NCBI GenBank assembly: GCA_964488555.1
Contig: CAZAUF010000006.1
Span: 1 to 64,000 of the forward strand
Direction of reading: 5' to 3'
DNA: 64,000 nucleotides
Origin: UBA2112 sp964488555
GTDB lineage: Bacteria > Patescibacteriota > Saccharimonadia > Saccharimonadales > Saccharimonadaceae
Every line of letters begins with the position of its first letter. Position 1 is the stretch's first letter. The notes under the pieces are model-generated. The model made no database searches. It worked only from the letters and a program-made list of their open reading frames with translations, and was not told the origin of the DNA. Positions 51,159-59,310 of this stretch are shown in pieces. The translations under genes were made by a program, and so were the position numbers.

Positions 51159-51593
51159 CTAATCTATATGCACACTCAATGAGGGGCCCTCGTTACGCGA
51201 CGCGCCATCAGATACATATATTACTACCTCATATTTATCAACCGTTCCACGAACTGGACAAACTGAATCTTTGCGTGGTTCGCAGCCCTTCTCAATCTTC
51301 ACATCGTTCCATCCAGACCTTTTCACCACATCAGAAAGTTCGTCTTGAGTAAGTGGTTTTGATGTGATCCATGTGCGGTTGAGACTCGGACAGCCGCCCT
51401 CTATACACACTGTCTTCGGAGGCTTAACATGATCGCTAACCAATTCCCACGAACTATCCGCCTTGAATTGATCTGCGACTGATTCGATGTGATCAGTATT
51501 GCCAGTCCAGGTAATCCAATATACAAATACTGCCAGTGCGGCAATTATCAGTGCTGCTGCATACAGCACTATTTTCTTCCACCTCTTGTTCAT
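51159..51593 (-). CDS. Cassette gene A, copy 3: single-TM Cys-rich protein
   Basis: 144 residues from the ATG at 51593. The N-terminal TM part matches copies 1 and 2 with a few substitutions, and the domain keeps TVCIEGGCPSL, KGCEPRK, SVCPVRG and VDKY. This copy has drifted from the others at DNA level, so it is older or was not homogenised. No intact gene B precedes it. Confidence 0.75.
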   Translation of the reverse strand: MNKRWKKIVLYAAALIIAALAVFVYWITWTGNTDHIESVADQFKADSSWELVSDHVKPPKTVCIEGGCPSLNRTWITSKPLTQDELSDVVKRSGWNDVKIEKGCEPRKDSVCPVRGTVDKYEVVIYVSDGASRNEGPSLSVHID

Positions 51594-51659
51594 ATTCACT
51601 CCCGCGTTAATGAATTACTCAGATTGTACCCCTGTAGGATATCTACGTCAATCACGAAA
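51477..51659. repeat. Diverged third copy of the constant block
   Basis: Matches 49687-49870 of copy 1 with about ten substitutions, mainly in the gene A part; the promoter region is identical. Similarity stops near 51660. Confidence 0.75.
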
Positions 51660-51665
51660 CCTTCC
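51596..51665 (-). pseudogene. Remnant of cassette gene B, copy 3
   Basis: Only the last ~21 codons remain (reading EGFVIDVDILQGYNLSNSLTRE up to the TGA); the frame upstream meets a stop within about ten codons. The retained stretch coincides with the promoter for gene A copy 3. Confidence 0.75.
51623..51651 (-). promoter_or_regulatory. Promoter of cassette gene A, copy 3
   Basis: TTGACG, 17 bp, TACAAT, unchanged from the other copies although the surrounding gene B is lost. Confidence 0.75.
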
Positions 51666-51702
51666 GCGCATATGGCGAAAAGGTGTCATGAAATCCACGT
51701 AC

Positions 51703-52275
51703 TTAGTGCTTTGAAACGTATGGATTTCCGGTGATATAAAACCGCCATGGCACATCTTTGCCCTGCGATATACCGATGCGTACCGTCTGCGTAATCACGT
51801 CTTGTGAGAGCGGCGGCTGCGGGATGAGCCTCATCGATCCGCTACGTAAATCGTGACCATTCATAGCCTTGTCGATACCCAACGCTTGGCACAACTTCGC
51901 CGGGCCGTTCGTCACCTCGATGCCAGTCTTTCCTCGCCTCTCCTCCATTGTGTCGACTCCCTCAAGCGGCTCAACCGCACGGATCAGTACACCTGCTCCG
52001 TGTCCCTTGCGCCCCGTAACGATGTTGGCGCAGTAGTGCATGCCATAGGTGAAATACACATATAGGTGCCCGTACTCTCCAAACATCACGCGAGTGCGCT
52101 CGGTCTCGCCGCGATAGCTGTGACTGGCAACGTCGGTCTGATCATACGCCTCAGTCTCGACGATTTTGACGCGCACTACCCTGCCGTCGATATGCCGCTC
52201 CAAGATACAGCCCAAAAGCTGCGGCGCAACCTCATAAGATGGCGCATCTAAAAAGCTAAAATCGACTGCTGCCAT
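51703..52275 (-). CDS. mpg: 3-methyladenine DNA glycosylase, AAG/Mpg family
   Basis: 190 residues. LLGCILERHIDG, VETEAYDQTDVASHSYRGET (catalytic Glu region), YVYFTYGMHYCANIV and LIRAVEPLEG are the AAG signatures, with NGPAKLCQALGID near the end. It excises alkylated purines in base-excision repair. It follows ileS by 2 bp and is co-transcribed with it. Confidence 0.95.
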   Translation of the reverse strand: MAAVDFSFLDAPSYEVAPQLLGCILERHIDGRVVRVKIVETEAYDQTDVASHSYRGETERTRVMFGEYGHLYVYFTYGMHYCANIVTGRKGHGAGVLIRAVEPLEGVDTMEERRGKTGIEVTNGPAKLCQALGIDKAMNGHDLRSGSMRLIPQPPLSQDVITQTVRIGISQGKDVPWRFYITGNPYVSKH

Positions 52276-52277
52276 GC

Positions 52278-55130
52278 CTACGCCTTCTCTAGCGAGATGT
52301 GCAGATCGGCGTCTTCTACTTTCACCGACGTTTCATATGCATATGCCGCCTGCGCTGTATCACTTGCGAGCGTCTCGGTAGCGATTGTTTCTGCGTGTTC
52401 GGTAATTGCTTTTTGCAACTCCTCGTCGTCAGCCTTTAGGCTTAGTTTGATCCTGTCGTCGACGTTTAGTCCGGCGGCTTTTCGCGCCGCCTGTACGTGG
52501 CGTATGACTTCGCGCATGAAACCCTCTCGCTTAAGTTCTGGCGTGATAGCAAGGTCGAGCGCCAGTTCGTCGCCCTGAACAACTTTTTTAACATTTAGCT
52601 CTTCGGTCAGGATATCTTCAAAGTTCACTGCCTCGCCCAGGCTTGGCACTGTCACGTTTGCTAGTGGCTGACGAATCTTTATACGCTCCTTGGCGCGTAT
52701 ACTCAATGCCTGGTTTACATAGTCACGTACTGTCGCCATTTCGGTCAGAATCTGCTCATCTACGGTATAGTTCGTCGGCCAGTCAAGCAAGTGCACAGAC
52801 TCGTGGTCGCCACCAAGTTTCTGATACAACTCCTCCGACAAGAAGGGCGTAAACGGTGCCAGGATGACAGCAAGCTTCATGAGCGTGTAGTGCAGCGTAC
52901 GATACGCGTCGGCCTTGTCACCATCGTCATCACTCTTCCAGAAACGTCTACGGCTGCGGCGGACGAACCAGTTGGACGCGTCTTCGATAAACGGCATGAA
53001 CTCGCTCATCGCGACCGGTAGGTTGTAGTCATCCATGTGTTTGGTCACGTGCTCATTCAGCTGATGCACCCTGGAAACAATCCATTTGTCGAGCGGGTTG
53101 GACAAATCGTCGGGATTCAGCGTGAATGGTTGAGTCGGATCAAACTCCCATCCATCGACTTCCGCGTACATCGTAAAGAAATCGTACATGTTCCAGATCA
53201 TGCTCAGTTTGCGCGCGACATCACCGACATCCTTGTCCTGCAGGCTGAAATCTTCGCCGTTCAGTAGCGGACTACTGAGTAGCAAGAAACGCAAACTATC
53301 GGCACTAAATTTATCCATCAGCTCGTTCGGATCGGTATAGTTGCCATAGCTTTTACTCATCTTGCGACCGTCACTGCCAGAAACCGTACCGGTAACGATG
53401 ACGTTTTTAAACGAATTTGTACCCTGCAGGCCTATACTGACAGCATGTAGGTAGTAAAACCACGCTCGCACCTGCCCCACATACTCGGCTATGAAATCGC
53501 CCGGGAAGTTCGATTCGAACTTCTCTTTGTTTTCGAACGGATAGTGGAACTGGGCAAACGGCATACTGCCCGCCTCGAACCAACTGTCCATCACCTTGTC
53601 GACACGTGTGTACTTCTCGCCGTCTATTTCGAAAGTTACGTCGTCAATCCATGGACGGTGATAGTCCTCCAACTCGACGCCGCTCAGTTCCTTGAGCTCG
53701 GCGTAGCTGCCCACGACACGCACCTTGCCACTTTCGGACTTCCAGACCGGCATAGCCGTGGCCCAAAATCGGTCGCGACTGAGGTTCCAGTCTGGCGCGC
53801 TTTCGATGGTTTTGGCAAACCGACCATGCTTGATATGCTCAGGGAACCACGTGATGTCCTCGTTTTTCTGCAGCATCTGGTCCTTTTGCCCGGCGATGTC
53901 CATGAACCAGCTAGGCACGGCGCGATACATCAGCTTAGTGCCACAGCGGTGACAGTGCGGGTAACTGTGCTTGATATAGTCAATCTTCCAGACGACACCA
54001 CGCTCCAGCAATGTTTTGGCAATTTCTTTGTTGGTCTCCCAGATTTGCCTGCCCTGCCAGTCGCCTTCGGTGTAGTATCCCTCGTCATCGGTGTCGAGCA
54101 CCATCGGGAACTTCATTTCCTTGCTCAACTGATAGTCTTCTTCACCATATGCAGGTGCTTGGTGGGCTATACCGGTGCCGTCTTCGGCATGGATAAACCA
54201 CGCATCCCACACCTTGTGCGCGTTTTCACCGCGATCGGCAAAAAGCGGCTCGTAGCTTTTGCCCACTAGCTCGTCGCCCTTGAACGTACGAAGTACTTTG
54301 TATGGCAACACTTCGTGCTTCTCGTTGGTCAGGGCTTTGTCGAGCAGGTCTTTGGCGAGAATCAGCTTTTCGCCGTCCAGCTCTACTTCGGCGTATTCGA
54401 CATCTTTGCTCACCGCCAATGCGGTATTTGCATTGAGCGTCCATGGTGTTGTCGTCCATGCAAGCAAGTACGCGTCGGAGTCTGCAAGCTTGAATTTCAC
54501 GTACACGCTCGGGTCGGTCACGTCCTGATAGCTGTTGTCCATGGCGATTTCTGCCTTGGCAAGCGGTGTCGCGTCATGCGTACAATACATGAGCACCTTC
54601 TCACCTTCGTAAATCTTGCCCTTTTCGTACAAGGTCTTAAACGCCCACCATACGGACTCCATGTACTCCTTGTCCATGGTCTTGTACGCACCTTCAAAAT
54701 CCACCCAACGACCGATACGCTCAATCGTTTCTTGCCACAAATTACCGGTTTGAACCATGTTTTCGCGGCATGCCAGTATGTATTCTTCCAAACTTATCTT
54801 CGTGCCGATTTCTTTCTTGTCCTTGATGCCTAGCTTTTTCTCGGTATACACCTCTGCTGGCAAACCATGACAGTCCCAACCCCACACACGCTCGACACGC
54901 TTACCCTTCATGGTCCAGTAACGCGGCACGGCATCTTTGACGATACTACTAAGGAGCGTGCCATGATGCGGCACGCCGGTAATAAACGGCGGCCCGTCAT
55001 AAAACACATACGCATCGTCAGCAGGTCGCTGCTCAACCGACTTTTCGAATGTTTTGTTGTCTTTCCAGTACTGCACGAGTGCTTTTTCATACTCGAGAGC
55101 TCGTCGTCTGGTTCCTGCTTTGAATTTCAT
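52278..55130 (-). CDS. ileS: Isoleucyl-tRNA synthetase
   Basis: 950 residues, class I. The HIGH variant is PFITGVPHHGTLL and the KMSKS loop is GRKMSKSYGNYTDP. The editing domain (about 190-390) has AWTTTPWTLNANTA and the W/D-rich HAEDGTGIAHQAPAYGEEDY. The form resembles the eukaryote-like (type 2) IleS associated with reduced mupirocin binding. AAGGAG lies 5 nt before the ATG. A ~230-nt leader with a T-box-like core precedes it; mpg follows in the same transcript. Confidence 0.96.
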   Translation of the reverse strand: MKFKAGTRRRALEYEKALVQYWKDNKTFEKSVEQRPADDAYVFYDGPPFITGVPHHGTLLSSIVKDAVPRYWTMKGKRVERVWGWDCHGLPAEVYTEKKLGIKDKKEIGTKISLEEYILACRENMVQTGNLWQETIERIGRWVDFEGAYKTMDKEYMESVWWAFKTLYEKGKIYEGEKVLMYCTHDATPLAKAEIAMDNSYQDVTDPSVYVKFKLADSDAYLLAWTTTPWTLNANTALAVSKDVEYAEVELDGEKLILAKDLLDKALTNEKHEVLPYKVLRTFKGDELVGKSYEPLFADRGENAHKVWDAWFIHAEDGTGIAHQAPAYGEEDYQLSKEMKFPMVLDTDDEGYYTEGDWQGRQIWETNKEIAKTLLERGVVWKIDYIKHSYPHCHRCGTKLMYRAVPSWFMDIAGQKDQMLQKNEDITWFPEHIKHGRFAKTIESAPDWNLSRDRFWATAMPVWKSESGKVRVVGSYAELKELSGVELEDYHRPWIDDVTFEIDGEKYTRVDKVMDSWFEAGSMPFAQFHYPFENKEKFESNFPGDFIAEYVGQVRAWFYYLHAVSIGLQGTNSFKNVIVTGTVSGSDGRKMSKSYGNYTDPNELMDKFSADSLRFLLLSSPLLNGEDFSLQDKDVGDVARKLSMIWNMYDFFTMYAEVDGWEFDPTQPFTLNPDDLSNPLDKWIVSRVHQLNEHVTKHMDDYNLPVAMSEFMPFIEDASNWFVRRSRRRFWKSDDDGDKADAYRTLHYTLMKLAVILAPFTPFLSEELYQKLGGDHESVHLLDWPTNYTVDEQILTEMATVRDYVNQALSIRAKERIKIRQPLANVTVPSLGEAVNFEDILTEELNVKKVVQGDELALDLAITPELKREGFMREVIRHVQAARKAAGLNVDDRIKLSLKADDEELQKAITEHAETIATETLASDTAQAAYAYETSVKVEDADLHISLEKA

Positions 55131-55361
55131 TTTTACTCCTTAAAATAAAAATCACTTCTTTTGTCTGTCAGAATCCACCGGGTGGCGGACGGTACCATCT
55201 GACTTCCAAAAGAAGTGATTCTTTTAGCTCTTCATTCATGTGATCTGACGTGTCACGGACGTTGGGTTCTACTAGTCAGACGGCTAGCCGACGTTCTTCC
55301 CAAGGCTTACGGGTGATAGCCGCTTTTCGCAATCCGCTCAACGGCGGAAGCGAGTGCCTAT
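55131..55361 (-). promoter_or_regulatory. Candidate T-box (tRNA-Ile) riboswitch leader of ileS
   Basis: The minus-strand leader holds the T-box core UGGUACCG (core at 55191-55197), flanked by GUCAGA (55198-55203) and UCUGAC (55167-55172). Outside these, a 14-bp perfect stem (55150-55163 with 55207-55220) is followed by a T-rich tract (55141-55150), i.e. a terminator. A competing 7-bp hairpin (AAAAGAA/TTCTTTT) uses the 5' arm of that stem. An AUC (Ile) triplet followed by A lies at 55242-55244 in a Stem I-like region. Core matches 8 of 8 in UGGNACCG; Stem I is not fully assigned. Confidence 0.7.
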
Positions 55362-55367
55362 AGGGGT

Positions 55368-55396
55368 ATTATAGCGAAATATTCCTATGCAAACAA
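55368..55396 (-). promoter_or_regulatory. ileS leader promoter
   Basis: TTGTTT, 17 bp, TATAAT. It overlaps the last codons of the VKOR gene and starts the ~230-nt leader. Confidence 0.8.
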
Positions 55397-56008
55397 GGCT
55401 TCGCCAAACTTGGCAAACACGAGTGCGACCAGTAAAACGATCCATGACGCGACAATAAGCTTGTCGTAGTCCTTATCGAGGAACGCATTTATCTTTTTAT
55501 GCGTACTTTTGCTGAAACGAAAAACGCCCTGTCGTAGATTGTACCGCGTAATCGTGGCCCACAGCATAGTCATGCTGAGCGTCACCACGAGACACCATGG
55601 GCAAAGCACTTGAATGACATAAACGCTGTTGAAGAACAACCAGTATGCAAACAGTGTCCAAAATCCATAACCGATTTCAGCACCGATAAGGAACCAGCGC
55701 GGAAATTTGACGCGTGAAAGTCCTAATAGCGCGATCATGATAACCATTGGAAAGCCCATTAAGCCGATAAACATATTTGGAAAGCCAAACGCACTCGCCT
55801 GCCATGTCTTCATGACAGTGGCGCAGTTAAGCACAATATTGAACGAACAACTCAAAACTGCATCTGGGTTTTTTAGTATCGTAATTTCCTCTACCGACAA
55901 TACGAAAGATGCAATCAGACCAGTAATGCCAAAGGCTAGCATGGTGCCAAACAGCCGCCTATTGGCACGATTCTCTTTTTCGGATTTTCTACTAAACAGA
56001 TTCCACAT
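55385..56008 (-). CDS. VKOR-family disulfide-forming membrane protein
   Basis: 207 residues with about five TM segments. The loop Cys pair is in LSCSFNIVLNCATV and the active CxxC in QVLCPWCLVV, as in bacterial vitamin K epoxide reductase homologs that reoxidise a DsbA-like partner. No catalytic DsbA is in the window. The first codons overlap the thioredoxin-fold gene by 17 bp. It could provide disulfides for the many Cys-bearing secreted proteins here. Confidence 0.92.
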   Translation of the reverse strand: MWNLFSRKSEKENRANRRLFGTMLAFGITGLIASFVLSVEEITILKNPDAVLSCSFNIVLNCATVMKTWQASAFGFPNMFIGLMGFPMVIMIALLGLSRVKFPRWFLIGAEIGYGFWTLFAYWLFFNSVYVIQVLCPWCLVVTLSMTMLWATITRYNLRQGVFRFSKSTHKKINAFLDKDYDKLIVASWIVLLVALVFAKFGEALFA

Positions 56009-56258
56009 AGTAACTCACCTCGTTTATGGTTGGCATTGGGAGTCCACGCCACATATTGCGTAGTTGCCCGTCAATTGTCGTAGCGATAACGGTGGGGTAC
56101 TCTACAACATCATATAGTCTACAGATATCTGCTCCTCGTCGACTGTCTGGATCGATCTCTTCAAGTGTTCGAGCCGTTCGCTTTTCGAAATCATGCAAAA
56201 ATTCAATTACGGCACGCGCGTGCTCGCTTTCGGATTTGTACACCACCATCACACTCAC
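55992..56258 (-). CDS. Thioredoxin-fold protein without CxxC
   Basis: 88 residues. VMVVYKSESEHARAVIEFLHDF then VVEYPTVIATTIDGQ, with the cis-Pro of EYPTV, fits a thioredoxin fold. Where CxxC should be it has SESEH. One Cys remains (ADICRLY). It overlaps the VKOR gene by 17 bp and is therefore likely to work with it or assist it structurally, not as a dithiol oxidase. It follows nrdR by 5 bp. Confidence 0.75.
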   Translation of the reverse strand: MSVMVVYKSESEHARAVIEFLHDFEKRTARTLEEIDPDSRRGADICRLYDVVEYPTVIATTIDGQLRNMWRGLPMPTINEVSYYVESV

Positions 56259-56263
56259 TGCTA

Positions 56264-56722
56264 TTAGGTGTCCTTACGACGACGCGACGCCAATAAGATA
56301 GCATTTGAGAACTCGTCAACTGTCTTGAATTCGTAGTATACGCTCGCAAAGCGTACGTACGCGACTTCGTGACGCTTTGCCAGTTCATCTAGTACTAATT
56401 CGCCTATGGTTTTTGACGGCACTTCCAGCTCCCCAAGAGCATACAGATTATCCTCTACCTCGGCCACGATTTGTTCGATCTCCATATCGCTATCGAAGAA
56501 CTTACCCACAGAACGACGGATAGCTGTTGCCAATTTTTCTCGATCATAGAGTTCTCGTGTACCATTCTTTTTGATGACGGTGATGTTTGGTTTCTCTATC
56601 CGTTCATACGTCGTAAATCGACGTCCATCAGGTGTTTCACGGCGACGACGAATTGTAACTCCGTCGCCAACTTCTCGGGACTCGATAACGCGACTGTCTC
56701 CGATATTTATTGGCCCCTTCAT
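56264..56722 (-). CDS. nrdR: NrdR-like ATP-cone regulator lacking the zinc ribbon cysteines
   Basis: 152 residues. DSRVIESREVGDGVTIRRRRE followed by GRRFTTYER matches the NrdR N-terminal region and ITVIKKNGTRELYDREKLATAIRRSVGK the ATP-cone. All four zinc-ribbon Cys (CPxC and CxxC) are missing: the start is MKGPINIGDSRV and the second pair is replaced by ETPDGRRF. GGAGG lies 8 nt before the ATG, so a longer form with Cys is excluded. NrdR normally represses ribonucleotide reductase genes; none is in the window. It follows ftsZ by 11 bp. Confidence 0.85.
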   Translation of the reverse strand: MKGPINIGDSRVIESREVGDGVTIRRRRETPDGRRFTTYERIEKPNITVIKKNGTRELYDREKLATAIRRSVGKFFDSDMEIEQIVAEVEDNLYALGELEVPSKTIGELVLDELAKRHEVAYVRFASVYYEFKTVDEFSNAILLASRRRKDT

Positions 56723-56733
56723 GTCTTGTCCTC

Positions 56734-57942
56734 CTATGACTCGTCGTCAGACTCTTTGTTTTTTTTACGTCGACGCAGAAAAGCTGGAGTATCCGCTTCA
56801 TCATCTTCTTCTGGTGGCGTGTCCCAGATATTGTGAGAGGGCTCTTCAGCAAAGTTCGCCTGCGGATCACTTTTGTCGAGATCCAGATTGACACCCTCGA
56901 CCGCTTCGTCGCTGACACCACGTGCTTCTACCTCGTGCACTCGGTTAGATTCCGGATTCAACGATACTTCCTGCTGGTGGAAAAACTCGCTATCAAAGCC
57001 AGTGGCAATAACTGTGATGATCAGCTCATCTTCAAGCTCTGGCTTGAGAGTCGCACCAAAGATAATGTTCGCGTCTGGCGAAACGGCACTGGTGATAATT
57101 TCAGCTGCTTCTTGAATTTCAGACATTGACATGTCGTAGCCACCGGTAACATTGAAGAGCACGCCCTTGGCACCGTCGATAGATACTTCGATAAGTGGTG
57201 ATTCAATAGCTTGCTGCGCCGCCTGTGCTGCACGTTCATCGCCACTGGCACGACCAATACCCATCAGTGCGCTACCTGCATTACTCATGATTGCTTTGAC
57301 ATCAGCAAAGTCGAGGTTGATGAGACCGTGTTCAGTGATGAGCTCTGAAATACCCTGGACACCTTGGCGCAAAACATCATCAGCGATTTTGAAGGTCTCG
57401 AGCAACGGCGTACGGCGATCAATCGTCTGTAGTAAACGATCGTTCGGAATGGTAATCAACGTGTCTACCTGACGACCAAGCTGATTGATAGCCCACTCCG
57501 CGTTGACGCGACGTTTTTCACCCTCAAAACTAAACGGCTTCGTGGCGACACCCACGACTAAAATCCCAAGCTCGCGTGCAACTTCAGCGACGATGTAGCC
57601 TGCACCGCTACCAGTACCACCACCCGCACCTATGGTCACAAATACCATATCAGCACCTTCGAGTGCCTCTTTGATTTCGTCGCGTGACTCGTTGGCGGCA
57701 GCCTCACCAACCGAAGGATCAGCACCCGCACCCAAACCACCTGTAGTCTGATGGCCGAGATGAAGTTTAATATCTGCCTTGCTATTGTGCAGTGCCTGAG
57801 CATCGGTATTCATGGCAATAAACTGCACTCCGCTCAGTCCGGCATCTTTCATACGATTTACAGCGCTACCCCCGGCACCGCCTACGCCTACAACTTTGAT
57901 ACTCGCAAATGTCTGAATTTCGCTGGGTGTTACTTCCGGCAT
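56734..57942 (-). CDS. ftsZ: Cell division GTPase FtsZ
   Basis: 402 residues: VGVGGAGGSAVNRM, the tubulin signature GAGGGTGSGAGYIVAEVAREL, the T7 loop NLDFADVKAIM, a linker and the C-terminal peptide DTPAFLRRRKK that binds FtsA. GGAG lies 5 nt before the ATG; TATACT about 35 nt upstream gives a short leader. It heads the ftsZ-nrdR-thioredoxin-VKOR operon; ftsA is upstream with its own promoter. Confidence 0.98.
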   Translation of the reverse strand: MPEVTPSEIQTFASIKVVGVGGAGGSAVNRMKDAGLSGVQFIAMNTDAQALHNSKADIKLHLGHQTTGGLGAGADPSVGEAAANESRDEIKEALEGADMVFVTIGAGGGTGSGAGYIVAEVARELGILVVGVATKPFSFEGEKRRVNAEWAINQLGRQVDTLITIPNDRLLQTIDRRTPLLETFKIADDVLRQGVQGISELITEHGLINLDFADVKAIMSNAGSALMGIGRASGDERAAQAAQQAIESPLIEVSIDGAKGVLFNVTGGYDMSMSEIQEAAEIITSAVSPDANIIFGATLKPELEDELIITVIATGFDSEFFHQQEVSLNPESNRVHEVEARGVSDEAVEGVNLDLDKSDPQANFAEEPSHNIWDTPPEEDDEADTPAFLRRRKKNKESDDES

Positions 57943-58002
57943 AGCTACTCCTACGTCTTTATTACTCTATAGTATACCACCGTTGATCGCAAATCGAACC
58001 GT

Positions 58003-59241
58003 CTACGTTCGAAAGCCCTTTAATAATCGTTTCATAATACCACCTGCCTGTCCTGCAACGGCTTTTGCCTTACGACTTCCATGGTGATTATCAGGCTTGC
58101 CGCCGCCCGTGGCATCAGTAAGCATCAGTCCGACTGCTGCTGCAAATTGAGGCTCATCCAGATGCTCAGCTACACCGCCGAACCCTTTTGCAGCACCGAT
58201 ACGTACCGCAAGACCAAGTGCCTCTTTCGTGTAGTCAACGATATTTTTAAGTTTCGCACCGCCACCTGTCAACACGATACCGCTCGGAAGTTTGGCGTGG
58301 CGACCAGCTTTTTTCAGTTCCTTGCTGACAGCTTCAAAAATTTCCTCTAGTCGTGCTTCTATGATTTCGTTGACATCATCGCGCGAAAATTCAAATGTTT
58401 CTTTTTCATGCTTAATTGTCACTTTGTCACTGCCAGTTTGTGGCGTCGCTGAGCCGTGCGTAAGTTTTACTTCTTCGGCAATTTCAGGATCAGTCTTTAG
58501 ACCAATAGCCAAATCATTTGTAATATTGTTGCCGCCGACAGGGATAACGCCCGTATACTGCAAATCTCCTTCTTCAAACACGGCCACGCTTGTGGTCGCG
58601 CCTCCTAAATCAATGACAGCAACGCCATTTTCCAATTGCTGCTCGGACAAAACCGCCTTTGCCGCCGCCACCACACTCGGCGTAATAGCATTTGGCTCTA
58701 CCTTTGCCAATTCAAGCGTGCTATGAAGTGCGCCCATTTGCGGTGCCATCGCTGAAACAACATTGGCGTTGATTTCGAGCCGAGTACCTGTCATGCCTAC
58801 AGGATCTTTTATGTTGTCCTGCCCGTCCAAACGATAGCTATGTGGCACAACCTCTAGTATTTCACGGTTTGCCGGCACTTTGCCAATAGTAGCTACCTCT
58901 TCAAGTCGACTAACATCTTCGGCATCAACGACATGATCCGCCGCACCAACCGCAACCATTCCATCAGTAGATGTGCTGAGAATATGTGAACCATTAATAC
59001 TCACGCTGGCAGAGTTGACTTCATAACCACTCATGCGTTCGGCTTCGCCTAACGCCTCGTCGATCGCTTGAGCTGGACCATTTAAATTGACGATAGATCC
59101 TTTGCGCATACCGGTATTTTTTACTTCACCTACTCCGACAATAGTAGGTGCACCCGTCGTGGCATCGAGATGACCCACCACGCAACGAACAGTAGTGGTA
59201 CCTATATCAATACCGACGGCATATCGAGAGCTGTCTTGCAT
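58003..59241 (-). CDS. ftsA: Cell division protein FtsA
   Basis: 412 residues: the actin-fold phosphate loops VGIDIGTTTVRCVVG and VAVIDLGGATTSVAVFE, the SHS2/1C insert, GIVLTGGGAKLK, and a C-terminal amphipathic helix (GGIMKRLLKGFRT) for membrane binding. It tethers FtsZ to the membrane. TATAAT (59249-59254) lies 7 nt before the ATG, so the mRNA is probably leaderless. Confidence 0.97.
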   Translation of the reverse strand: MQDSSRYAVGIDIGTTTVRCVVGHLDATTGAPTIVGVGEVKNTGMRKGSIVNLNGPAQAIDEALGEAERMSGYEVNSASVSINGSHILSTSTDGMVAVGAADHVVDAEDVSRLEEVATIGKVPANREILEVVPHSYRLDGQDNIKDPVGMTGTRLEINANVVSAMAPQMGALHSTLELAKVEPNAITPSVVAAAKAVLSEQQLENGVAVIDLGGATTSVAVFEEGDLQYTGVIPVGGNNITNDLAIGLKTDPEIAEEVKLTHGSATPQTGSDKVTIKHEKETFEFSRDDVNEIIEARLEEIFEAVSKELKKAGRHAKLPSGIVLTGGGAKLKNIVDYTKEALGLAVRIGAAKGFGGVAEHLDEPQFAAAVGLMLTDATGGGKPDNHHGSRKAKAVAGQAGGIMKRLLKGFRT

Positions 59242-59310
59242 GAATTGTATTATACCCTTAACTAAGCATTTTGAACAGCCATAAGGATTATAGAATTGTA
59301 GTCCATGCCA

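Noticed and set aside
49351..51593. Cassette genes A/B as a toxin-antitoxin or toxin-immunity pair
   Set aside because: Both are predicted to be exported or membrane anchored and no toxin domain or cytosolic antidote is visible.
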